The notes below the pieces were generated by a model. That model searched no databases, was not told where the DNA came from, and saw only the letters and a program-made list of their open reading frames with translations. From Portunus trituberculatus (lineage: Eukaryota; Arthropoda; Malacostraca; Decapoda; Portunidae), in assembly GCF_017591435.1 (NCBI RefSeq), contig NC_059259.1:944075-1008074 (forward strand): a DNA stretch of 64,000 nt. Direction: 5' to 3'. Positions 23,290-43,734 of the stretch are shown in pieces; within the stretch, counting starts at the first letter, position 1, and every line of letters starts with the position of its first letter. The translations under genes were made by a program, and so were the position numbers.

Positions 23290-24835
23290 TAGAAGCCTTC
23301 TATCCTTTTGCTTATGTCTCTATTCTCCAGTCTTCTTCTAAGTTCTCCTTTTCCTTCCATCTGCATGTTTACCTCTCTCCTCCATGATGATCCTAATCTG
23401 TTCTACGAAAGGACTTTCTTTGCCCATCTGTCATCTTCCAGTTCTATTTTCTTCATAAAGGACTTTTCCTTGGCAATGAATTCTATCTGGGAATGTGCTC
23501 CATCCCACGTCACCTCTAACTGCCTCTACACCTGTGCATCTGTATATACTGGCTCCTTGCGCCACCGACCTATCATTTCCTGCACTTTATCTAGATCCTG
23601 GATGCCCTTCTCTGTAAATCTTATTAGTTCTGCTCCATATAGGCAGTGTGGGACTGCCATTCCCTTCCACAGACTCCTGCCCACCTCATATATATTGATT
23701 ACTCTGTTTCCCTCATTAAGGATCATCCCAGCAACTTTCCTTGCCTTGTCTTTATTTATTTTTCTTTGTCTTTCCCACCTATGCCTTCATTACTGACCTC
23801 CATTCCCAAGTCTGCATACTTTCCCACCACTTCCATTATGCAATTTGCCATCACCCACTTTGCACTTTCATGAAGTGAATCACAGCTGTCGCTTTTTTCC
23901 AAGCTGAGCCGTAACCTGTAATAGTTCTTGCATGCGTTCCTTCCTGTCTGCCATCAGCACCATGTCGTCAGCACATGCCAGACATCCTAGTCTGCTGCCT
24001 CCAATGTCCACACATCTGCTGCTCACTCTGATTCTTTTTATCAGTTCCTCCAGGCACATGTTAAATTCAGTGTTGAGGACAACTCACAGGCCTGTTTCAC
24101 TCCAACATTGTTCTCTAACCATCCCATGCTCACTGATCCAAGGCTCTACTTTACCTCATTACCTTCATACACATTTTCTATCACTTTCAAAACTTTCATT
24201 TTCATTCCTGTGTGGTTTAGCAGACTGAGTAGTCTTTCTGTGTCCAAGAATAACATACAGTTCTTTCCCTGTTACTTTACTCTTTTCAATCATATCTCCT
24301 ATTATAAATGTTTTCCAGTCCTCCTCTTCCTTTACTGAGACCAGCTTGTTCTTTGCCCCATATTTTGCTTTCCTCTGTTCATCTACAATTTTTCAAATAA
24401 TTTCCTGAGTTTCTTTTTCAGCTTAATCCCTCCATGCTTTATGAATTCTCCAAGGATGCCATCAGTTCCTCCAGCTTTTCCAAACTTAATTTTTCTTAAG
24501 GCATCTTCCACATCTTTTTCCATGATCTCTGTGGCATTCATGTCCTTGGTGTTATTGAAAATTATTATGTCCTCCAGTGTCTCTTTTTCTGTATTCCTCA
24601 TTATCACCTCTTTCCAGATGTGTCCTACTTCAGTTTGTATCTTTTCACTATTCCTTGTTTCTCCTGTCAATTTTTAGTTTCACCTCATCTCTTACTACTT
24701 TCCCAAGATTCCTTTTCAATCACTTCCAACTTTCCTTCTCTAGTTCTCTACGAGGCATGCCATTTAATTTCTTGGTTTGCTCTTCCCATTCTGTAATTTT
24801 CTTCCTAACCAATACTTCCTGCAACGAGTGATAGC
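23290..24835 (-). mobile_element. LINE with RT remnants (minus strand)
   Basis: Reading the minus strand: a pre-RT segment ends KIKFGKAGGTDGILGEFIK (about 24440-24490), the usual GKAxGxDGIxxE start of RT. A CADDMVL catalytic-box equivalent lies near 23960-23980. A C-terminal part reads LYGAELIRFTEKGIQDLDKV (about 23600-23660). Frames are broken throughout. This lineage differs from the CR1/L2-like and Jockey-like families here; it resembles fragments at 31800-33700 and 37725-39470. Confidence 0.7.
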
Positions 24836-25073
24836 GAGAGAAAATTCTTTATACAGGTAGTCCCACGACAACTCTTTGTGCCACATTCCAGACTCTATGT
24901 GGTTCTGCCATATGTTATGGATTAAAGGATAATTCTGTCTGGTAATGCATACATAAAACAGAAAAATTCATGTTATAAATAGTCCAAACTGGCATTGAAT
25001 AACAAGTATTATTTGTCTATTATCTAGAAAAATAAAGGATAATTTCTGGATAACTAATATCAATATCATACAT

Positions 25074-25079
25074 TTTATT
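25074..25079 (-). terminator. Polyadenylation signal of SLX9
   Basis: On the minus strand AATAAA lies 36 bp after the SLX9 stop codon. It is the first such hexamer downstream and in a typical position for a short 3' UTR. Confidence 0.6.
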
Positions 25080-25114
25080 ACAAGTCTGAAAAATATAAAT
25101 GACAGTGCAGTAGC

Positions 25115-35677
<10,563 letters not shown>

Positions 35678-35825
35678 TTTATGAAGTGTGGCGTTTGTGG
35701 TCCACGCTGCAGATCTGAAAGCATTACATTTCCAAGTCAATCACAGGTTGTTTGCATCACCATACTGCTCTATCTCCTATTACTATAGAATCCTTCATAC
35801 CTTTTCATTTCTCTTTCTCAAAGTA

Positions 35826-36180
35826 CAGGCAACCCCCGCTTAATGAATGGGTTACGTTCCTAAAAAAAAAACGTTCGTTGTGCGAATTTTCATTAAGCAA
35901 ACCAATGATAACAAGTTTAACCTCTGACCTGAACTTCCATTGAGAGTAAACAAAGCGAGAGTGCATCATAGTACAGTAAAAAATTTAATGAAAGTAAAAA
36001 TTATGAAAAACATTTAAGCAGTTTAATTTAAGTCATTATAATGTACACTAATGTATGTAACTTCATAATGTTGATATCTTAAGTTTATGAAGGGAGGGAG
36101 AGTGGAGTGGGAAAGACACTAGCCGGCAACTTGTGGAATGTAAACAAAAGGCGCATCATTGTACAGCATACAAAACTTAT
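35826..36180 (+). mobile_element. Tigger-like element, left end
   Basis: Starts CAGGCAACCCCCGCTTAATG after a TA dinucleotide, followed by GGGTTACGTTCC and CATTAAGC phrases typical of Tigger-type termini. It is related to the MITE ends at 28820. No matching right end was found before the (TA)n at 36201, so its extent is uncertain. A GTAAACAAA-GCATCAT-GTACAG phrase is duplicated at about 35948 and 36140. Confidence 0.5.
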
Positions 36181-36199
36181 GTACCACATTTCCACAAGG

Positions 36200-36200
<1 letters not shown>

Positions 36201-36291
<91 letters not shown>
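36201..36291. repeat. (TA)n microsatellite
   Basis: About 45 uninterrupted TA units. Confidence 0.95.
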
Positions 36292-36294
<3 letters not shown>

Positions 36295-36299
36295 TAAAA

Positions 36300-37495
36300 T
36301 GTTAGGTGAAGGATGGCCTTAGGGAGTCAGTACACATTTTGTTAATACAGTACACTGACCCACAAGATCATGCTTCACCTAACCTGGTAAAAATTTCCAA
36401 GGTATTCCACTGTCAAAAATCTCCTCAAACTTTTAATAAGAAATGTAAAATTTGGTCTATTTTGTTCTCCCCACCAATCAGATCAAAACAAACTTAATTT
36501 AATCTAAACTAAATGTAATGTACAATGAATACTCTACAATAACATGTACTCGTGTCATAAGTCATTGACCACCTGCAGAGTGAGGCGTTTGTCACCAGCC
36601 CTCCCAAACACCAACAAGCTTGGGAACCTGCTGGGATAGCAGGGTTTTGGGTGGGAAAGCCCAAAATATACCTAATTTTGCAATTCCCATAGGAGGCCAT
36701 TTTTTTGTCTAAATTGGAAAAAATGCCTAAAAATTCCCCAAACACTGACAAACAAACTAATCCTAGCCCTACAGTGTAACCTAGTGTGGATCTCTGCGCA
36801 CCTCGAACCTCTCCGTCATCACTTACAGATCCGTCATAGGGTGATAAAGGCTGCTGGAACTGTACTTGCATGGATTAATCTGTAGAAAAAGGCCTTGTAC
36901 CATGTGCATACCACACCAAGGGGGGAGGGGGATTGTTAATTTCTAAGATGATGTGGGTCTTTGCTTGGAGATCGCTCACACTGGAGTGGGTGATCATGGG
37001 TTGGGTGGAGCCACACACCACTGTTAGGTTAGGTTTGTTACATTTCATCATTGTTCTTTTTATCATTTCCATTTTTGTCAACTATGGCTGCTTAACTAAT
37101 GGAAACATTTGGTCTACTCTCAGAGTTTCTCTGCAGGTCCCCAAGTCTGATGGTGTCGAAGAGGCCACTGGTTGAAATTCCTTATTCTACACTTTTATCC
37201 AAAAAACACAAGCAGTGGTCCAGTATAGCTATGCCTCCTTATTGTCTTCAGTACTTCCTTCACCAGCCAGCCACAACACTACACTCCTCCCCCTCTTACC
37301 TGTGATGTGTGTAGGTACATGTGAGTACTACTACTGCAGCAGCTTTGAGCAGCCCAACATGGACTAATAACTAATCACTGAGGAGGGAGGGTCAAGGGGG
37401 GGATGTGGCCCACTACATCACCAGCTTAGGTTAGGTCTGGTTAGGTACGGTTTGACTGAAGATTAGGTTTACTTCATTCAAATTATGTTTTATCA
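36300..37495. other. Spacer upstream of SLX9, nothing recognised
   Basis: No supported coding region. Isolated GGTTAGG phrases occur at about 37023-37033 and 37428-37446. The SLX9 promoter should lie between here and 35.7 kb, but no convincing core promoter motif was identified. Confidence 0.4.
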
Positions 37496-37497
37496 GT

Positions 37498-37724
37498 ACA
37501 GTGGTACAGAGGAACCATGCATGCTTTAGGATCCGAGGGGTCTCCAAGTGCATGGGTTCGAATCCTATCCACAGTCCGAGTGTAGGTTGGGCTTCCTCAC
37601 TCGGGGCAACGGTATCCTAGCAGGTGGGCTTTGAGATAGGAGTTACCACAAAAAAGTATCCCCTTTAGCCCATAAATTCTTGTGAAAAGCCCACATAGTA
37701 TAAATAAATAAATAAAAAATAAAG
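37498..37724 (+). mobile_element. tRNA-derived SINE, family 2 (copy 2)
   Basis: Same family as 21865-22095: AGAGGAACCATGCATG head, B-box GGTTCGAATCC, TGTAGGTTGGGCTTCCTCAC, GGTGGGCTTTGAGATAGG, and an AAAAGCCCACATAGTATAAA tail with (AAAT)n. Confidence 0.8.
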
Positions 37725-39470
37725 ATTTTCCCAATTCAGCCAAATCTGTACGTTTCTTGTATATTGTTCCCCAAAACTCATCAATTGCTCTCACTGATGA
37801 ATTTCTCTTTTCCTAGTCCTCTTCCATCTTCACCATATTTTCTCACAGGCTCTTCCTCCTTATCCTTTTCTCCTTTCAACTTTCTTATCATTTTCAAGAT
37901 TTTTTCCCTAATACTTTTATATTCTTTACTTTCTTTTGCAGTTTTTTCATTTGTGTACATCTCTTTATCGGTAACTGTGTCTTCACCTTTTGTTCCCTAC
38001 AGAGACTTTCACAATGCTCTCTCCTTACTAAATCTGTTACTCCCTTTTTAATCCTACCAAGTCATTTCCTTTCTTTAATTTTCTGTCTGATTTCCTCTGC
38101 AACCCAAACTGGCTCCTCTCTCTGCCTATGGCCTGCAATTTTCCTTCTTCTATATTGACTTTTTACAACACTAGTATTTGCTGTCTCTCTTAACCCCTTC
38201 CTTACCGCAGCCACCCCCCAATGTAAACAAAGCGTTCCTCTCCTATACCGCAGCCCCCTGCCCGTGTGTGCGCACGTGCCTCACGGGCCAGATCTACACA
38301 TTATATTTCTTTCTAACTCAGTGTTATGTACTTTTTTCTAAACATATTTTTGTCATTTTATTAATAAAAGAAAACGTAAACATAATCATAAATTGTGCAC
38401 TAATCATAAATTCAGCACCACACACTCTGCACCTGGTGAGGGTGGCCCTGAGGCAGTCATAACTAGGCTGCTCCCCCTCACTTGCCGAGAGGGTTTCAAC
38501 ACTGCTGTCACTATCACTCTCTCCTATTTCTTTTCAGGATCATAGTCTGAATCATATTCATCTGGAGAGTCTTCCAGTATATCCTCACTATCTGTCTCAT
38601 AATTATGATAATCCTCATCGCTGCTACGAAGCAGGCGCCATTATCTCTAACTAGAGGCAATAGAACAGTTTCACCACGGCCGATACTAGAGAACTGATGT
38701 TCTTGGGGGGACTGTGGGAATAATATATGTCAAAGAATAGTGATTGGCTTTATAGTTTATGCATGAAAAATTAACTCCGATATTGATTGGCTAGTGGGGG
38801 GGATGGTTTTGTTATGCTGGGGTGGCTAAAAATAACGCCTCCAGTGTTTGTTTGTTTATAGTGAACCACGTGGAGTATGAAAAAGGCAAAATCCGCACTC
38901 AGGCCACGGTTATACACGGAAATGTATTGGTGTGGTACGCACGTACCACAGCAGCATCTTGCGGTACCACAAGGTCGCTTTTGCGCGTGGTACGCACGTA
39001 CCACAAAACAGTCTTGCGGTAAGGAAGGGGTTAATCTTTTATTCTAATACCCCAAAGCTATTTACTTGACCTCAGCTACACTCCTCTCTCTATACTTTCA
39101 GAGTTCTTGTCCGTTTAGTTGTAGTCTGTTACTGTCCATTCCTAGTTATTACTCGTCTTCCTCATCCTTAGGCTCATTTCTACTATTATTTCCACCACTT
39201 TATGGTTTGATATGTCAGCTTTCTCCAGCTCTTCATCTATAGTCATCCTAAGGAACTCAATGTAGAATTTACTTGTTACTAATGCATAATGTAGGAGGCT
39301 TTTCTGCCTGTCCCTGCTCCGTGTGATTTCACCTTCACAATTCATATCATCATTCAATTGTGGTTCTCCATCCAGTGTAATATCATTTTTCCATTATCAT
39401 TTACACTTTGTTCTCCTGATTATTGGCTCCTCTGTACTCCTGTCATTTAATATATCCACTCATATACATG
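37725..39470 (-). mobile_element. LINE (EN and linker), split by a piggyBac-type element
   Basis: On the minus strand, 39460-39035 holds the end of an EN domain (RSRDRQKSLLHYALVTSKFY, then ADISNHKVVEI, equivalent to the S/DH motif). After the insertion at 38194-39030, the linker resumes as RETANTSVVKSQYRRRKIAG, then HRQREEPVWVAEEIRQKIKE. Reading across the join with one TTAA removed is in frame (NKRLRETANTS), confirming a single LINE interrupted once. The RT part is absent; the left edge abuts a SINE. Confidence 0.75.
38190..39034 (-). mobile_element. piggyBac-type element, internally deleted, TTAA target site
   Basis: Perfect inverted ends CCCCTTCCTTACCGCA (38194-38209) and TGCGGTAAGGAAGGGG (39015-39030), bounded by TTAA at 38190-38193 and 39031-39034: the specific signature of piggyBac transposons. 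On the minus strand about 38640-38530 an open stretch reads RLLRSSDEDYHNYETDSEDI then LEDSPDEYDSDYDPEKK and a stop, matching the acidic N-terminus typical of piggyBac transposases. The DDD catalytic core is missing from the 837-bp element. Subterminal GGTACGCACGTACCAC-type palindromes occur twice near the right end (38933-39004) and may be transposase-binding repeats. Confidence 0.88.
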
Positions 39471-39576
39471 TGTGGAAGACACTAGAGGAGCAAGAGCCTG
39501 ACCGTTTCACCATGCTACTGAAATCCAAGAAGAGCAAACACTCAGGCCACTCATATGAGATATGGGCTCTCCCCTC

Positions 39577-40037
39577 CTCTACCCCAGGGAGAGTCAAGAC
39601 CCTCCTCGGCACTGTCCCCGAGAAACCGTCCCGTGCGCTCGCCTCAATTCCTGGCTTCCCCTTCGCAGCTCCTCCACCCGGCTGATTTGATGTTACATTA
39701 AATGAGAAATATATGGTATATAATTTTGTTTTTGCGCAGGGATTCCTAGAGACGTCATGTATTTTAAGGGCTACGCAAGGGTAAAAAGATTGAGAAACGC
39801 TGCCTTATTCGTTATCATGCATATTCTCTCTCTCTCTCTCTCTCTCTCCCTCCTTATTCGTTATCATATTCTCTCTCTCTCTCTCTCCTTATTCATTTTC
39901 ATATTTCTCTCTCTCTCTCTGACCAAAAGCGTGGCTTCATACAGGTAAGTGGCATCAAATCAGCTGGGTGGAGGAGCTGCGAAGTGGGAGCCGGGAATCA
40001 AGGCGAGCGAGCAGGACGGTTTCTAGGGGACAGTGCC
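39577..40037. repeat. Inverted repeat, ~100-bp arms around a CT-rich centre
   Basis: Left arm 39577-39692 (CTGTCCCCGAGAAACCGTCC, then CAGCTCCTCCACCCGGCTGA) is matched in reverse complement by 39953-40037 (CAGCTGGGTGGAGGAGCTGC, then GACGGTTTCTAGGGGACAGT). The centre contains three (CT)n patches (39828-39920). Either the ends of a palindromic element or two opposed copies of one repeat. Confidence 0.65.
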
Positions 40038-40039
40038 CC

Positions 40040-40265
40040 TCCTCACCTCCAGTCTTTCACTCTTCAATGCCCTGCCAAAAAATGTCAGACACCACAGGCT
40101 GCACTGGACCACTTTCTGTGAACACTGCCAGATGAGCCTCCCATCCCAGGCTACACGGCTTACTGCAAGGCAGCCTCACACTCTGTGCCAGACCAGATAG
40201 CTCTTCTGAAAAGTGACTTTCTGACTGGCAGCAGCGGTGGACCACCACAGCTGCGGCGAACACCC
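40040..40265 (+). mobile_element. Probable LINE EN-domain fragment
   Basis: The forward frame DEPPIPGYTAYCKAASHSVP then DQIALLKSDFL resembles the start of LINE endonucleases (PGYTAYRK then a hydrophobic strand). It is short and frame-limited. Confidence 0.45.
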
Positions 40266-40435
40266 TCTACATCCAACTAAGTAAGTCTCAATTTCTTTTT
40301 ACTGCTTTGTTCCTTTCCTTGTCACTAACACTACAATATACTATAATTAATATAAATCCCCAAAGTCTTGATTTTGCCCAGTACATGTACTACATCCTTA
40401 CTTTTATGGTTGCTGCTGCTGCTGTTGTTGTTAGG

Positions 40436-41000
40436 GCCACAAAGATCTATGGATCCTTATGAACCGTGGTCCCCTGGGGTAGTCCTGTGTGGGTGTGACA
40501 GGCGCGGTAGCTAGCCACTCTTCCTCACGAAGGTACAGATAACTAATGCGGCGGAGTGTTCAGTGTTGTGGTGGGCGGGAGGGTGGGCAGGGCGGTGCAG
40601 TGCGGTGAGAGGAAGCGGTGGCAGTGAAGCAGGAAATGCTGGATGGTCTGAGGGGTAGTCCTTCACCAAGGGCAGAAGGGATCAGGACACACACACACAC
40701 ATACACAGGCGGTGCCAGTGAGCAGTGAGTGTCGTGTCACACGGGCGAGTCGTGTGGCCCAGGCGGAGGGCGGGCGATGGCACTATCTAACACTCGGGAG
40801 TGTTGGGGCACCCAAGGCTGCGGGGAAGAGCTGGTCCGGCACTGGCCCATGGAGGTGGTGCGCAGGACATCATCGAGCGTGTTGCTTCAAGTGGGTGGCA
40901 GACGCGGGTAATGAAGCGCGTGGCGGTGGAGAGTGGGAGAGGCAGTGGCGAGATGTTTAGAGGAGAGGGCCATCTTGGCTGCGGCGTCGGCGACCTGACC
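40436..41000 (-). mobile_element. LINE 3'-end copy, CPWC zinc-knuckle type
   Basis: Minus-strand relative of the pair at 49061-49760: the terminus GGATCCATAGATC-like phrase near 40445-40460, the GGACTACCC-type segment, a LLPLV/CPW-like knuckle and an ARPPPGPH-type stretch (LRLGHTT counterpart). It contains a short (CA)n near 40688-40700. Degenerate. Confidence 0.55.
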
Positions 41001-41225
41001 TTGTTACCATGAAGCCCCCAGTGTGAGGGCAGGGCAGCCATTATCATTGGAGGGTTATCTCACAGCCCTGGGTGGCCAGGTGGAGGAGGGGTTGCTGGGT
41101 GATATCCTTACTTTTGGTTGATATTCTGGGTTTTGTTTGGGGCTTAATGAATTCACTTAATCTTAATCTTGATGTTGCAGGAGGCTCAGCATCCCTCCAC
41201 AGCAAGGGGATTAGATAAAGCTATT
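41000..41225. other. Short spacer, nothing recognised
   Basis: G/C-moderate sequence between two LINE fragments with no supported feature. Confidence 0.3.
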
Positions 41226-41229
41226 CAAT

Positions 41230-41720
41230 CTCCTTGCTCCAGAGCCCAGCCTGTGGATCGGCAGCTCCTGTAAAAGATGAACAAAAGACAAGCCGAAAAA
41301 AAGAGAAGAAGAAAAGAAAAGAGCGGTATCCTGTTAACTAATTGCATCTTCACAGCCTCAGTCATCCTTTCACTCGTCCTTCTCGGTGCACAGTCCCAGC
41401 AGCAACACCATCCATTCCCTTCCTGTCTCCTCCACTTTTCGTCCATATTAAGCCCTAATTCAATCAGGATCACCTGCAGCATCTCCTTCCTGTTTCTCTC
41501 ATACTTCACACTCCAGCACTGTCACATGCTCCACCGTCTCGTCCTCCCCCATGTCACACACATCTGGCACACTTTGTTCCGGGATTCAGACCACCTGTAG
41601 TTCCTTGCACTCCCATCCATACACTGTGCCCTCGCTCGAATAGATCACCACCCAGGCTGTCATCATAACACCTCTCATAGATCGGCGCCTCATTTTTCTG
41701 GTAATGTTCCATCTCATTCT
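41230..41720 (-). mobile_element. LINE C-terminal fragment with zinc-knuckle motif
   Basis: The minus strand reads CYDDSLGGDLFERA, then a CQMCVTW...ETVEHVTVLEC pattern (CxxC, H, C knuckle; one frameshift inside), then YERNRKEMLQVILIELG and SERMTEAVKM. This is the usual C-terminus of GVRQGC-type crustacean LINEs. 5'-truncated. Confidence 0.65.
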
Positions 41721-42006
41721 TCCATATATTGAGTTCCACCCACTTCACTTCATTCTATCTCACTCTTCCATTTCCTCGCATCCCATTCAGTTCCTATGCA
41801 CTTTGTCTCCTCTTGTCACGACTCACGATGCATTCACGCTCATTTTGATTCCTCCCAGCCATTCTCATCCCCATACAACTTGTGATCCACTCCTCTTTGT
41901 CATTCTCAAGTACCTCTTCCTCCATTTACTCCCCACTTTCATTCCACAGATACACCTTTCTCGCTATTCTTTCATCATCCATTCTCCAACTTAACCTTGT
42001 ACCTAA

Positions 42007-42568
42007 AGGCCGGTTCATACATGTCAATATGCGACTAAAATATCTAGTCGCTAAAAGTACTGAGTGAGCCATTATAGTCGGAACACGTTCATACACAGTG
42101 ACTGGAAAGTATCGGCTGGTTGGCAGGAAGTGAGTGTATACAAACAGTTAGCCAACAAGATGTCTTCCTCTGCTGACGATGACGATGACGATCAAATTAA
42201 ATCCTACAAGTATTCAATCCCCGCCTCCAACAACACCCTGCACAGAGGGAAGCAATCATCGAAGAGTTGTTGCTATTTCATTGAACTCCTATTTGCCTTA
42301 CCTTTTTTTGCTGTAGAATTCACATTTAGGTTACAGATGTGCTCTTTTTCTCTCACAAACTCAAAAATCTTCTTTGCTACATCGACACCACATTTTCAAA
42401 CCTTTCTCCGTGACGTCACAACGTAAACAAGCTCGCAAATCGACAGAACAAGATCAACATACCGGTCTTGTTTTGCGACTAGCTTTCCACTCACAAGGCA
42501 TCGATATTCAGTCGGAAACCCTACCAACTTGCAATTTTAGCCCTGTATTGACACGTGTGAACCTGCCT
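42007..42568 (+). mobile_element. PIF/Harbinger-like MITE with start of an ORF
   Basis: Inverted ends AGGCCGGTTCATACATGTCA and, from the right, AGGCAGGTTCACACGTGTCA, flanked by TAA on both sides (42004-42006 and 42569-42571). A 3-bp TWA duplication is characteristic of PIF/Harbinger. Inside, an ORF starts MSSSADDDDDDQIKSYKYSI at 42160 and soon degenerates, probably the 5' end of a lost element gene. 562 bp, non-autonomous. Confidence 0.7.
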
Positions 42569-42571
42569 TAA

Positions 42572-43075
42572 GTGTCGCTTTTACTAGTCTTTCCCAAAAA
42601 AGTGCTCCATTCCATATCACCTCTCAAAACTTGTACTGTTGTGTCTTGAGATGGTGTGTGGAAGCCGCAAGATGCAAAACCATGATACTTTGAGGTATAT
42701 GACGAAGTTACTGTACAATTACGGTGTATCACACGACACTGTACACTTACGTAGAATTGTCAAGCTGGTAAGGGCGTGGTGGTGCGGTGTCCTGGTGTGT
42801 AGGTTAACTCTTAGCCCGACCTTAGCCCCTGAATCCCAGAGAAAAGCAGCTCCATCACTAAAACCCATACGTCAGGGTGCGCCACACTGTGTAATGCAGT
42901 GTATAGACAGCTGGAGGTGGGAAAAACATAGGAATAACTAAAGCCCACCATCCAGATACGGCAAGAGACAGACAGGTTTTTCTTCCTTTCTTTCTTTTTT
43001 TTTTTTTTTTCCATCACCCAGTCATGGGTATAAGGCCATTTTTATTTTTATTCTTTTTAACTTTCTTTGATTTTG
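42572..43075. other. Spacer, nothing recognised
   Basis: No supported gene. Ends in a T run (about 42990-43010). Confidence 0.35.
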
Positions 43076-43076
43076 G

Positions 43077-43078
<2 letters not shown>

Positions 43079-43154
<76 letters not shown>
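43079..43154. repeat. (TA)n microsatellite
   Basis: About 38 uninterrupted TA units. Confidence 0.95.
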
Positions 43155-43157
<3 letters not shown>

Positions 43158-43505
43158 TGTTTGGGTTCCTTAATGTAATTTTTTATTGGTTTTTATCTAT
43201 TTATTGATCTTTTTATAATATTTGTTTATTAATTTTTCAAAATATTAACTTCATGTACACACCCAGATTTTCAAACACGCTTTATTCACACAGGGATCCT
43301 ACTCCTATCTCATAACTACTGTCCTTTTATCACCTTTATCAGGCCATGGTGGAGGGAGGAACAACTCACAAGCACACAGGGTGGCTACGTAGCATCACTA
43401 CGTATTGTATATATATGACGAGGGAAAACATTCACAATGCACTTTCATATTTTCATTTACATATATATAGTGCTGAAGTATTTATTGGGTGCATAATACA
43501 TAGCA
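43155..43505. other. A/T-rich spacer, nothing recognised
   Basis: Unique A/T-rich sequence without ORFs or inverted ends. Confidence 0.35.
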
Positions 43506-43509
43506 TGAT

Positions 43510-43730
43510 ATATACACATTGGCCTCAGTCAGGTAAGTCATCAGTCTATCGAACACATTCGGGTGTTCGTCACTGATGAGGGTGGTCTGAGTTAGTGGGA
43601 GGCCGTGACCCCGGCAATACGCTGCCAAGGGCCGCCTCTTCTCACGATAATGCACACAGTGAAGCAGGATGTGCTCGACAGAGAGGGTGACATTGAATGT
43701 GGAACACTGGTGAGAAGGTATTCGCTATTT
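43510..43730 (-). mobile_element. LINE C-terminal knuckle fragment
   Basis: The minus strand reads HQCSTFNVTLSVEHILLHCV then HYREKRRPLAAYC: the TLSVEHILLHC knuckle found at the C-terminus of R1/Jockey/I-type LINEs with an RNase H region. Ends with FDRLMTYL near 43525. Confidence 0.65.
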
Positions 43731-43734
43731 TTCT

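Noticed and set aside
38771..39004. 77-aa minus-strand ORF inside the piggyBac-type element as a complete transposase
   Set aside because: Too short and lacking the DDD core. The credible transposase remnant is the acidic stretch at about 38530-38640 instead.
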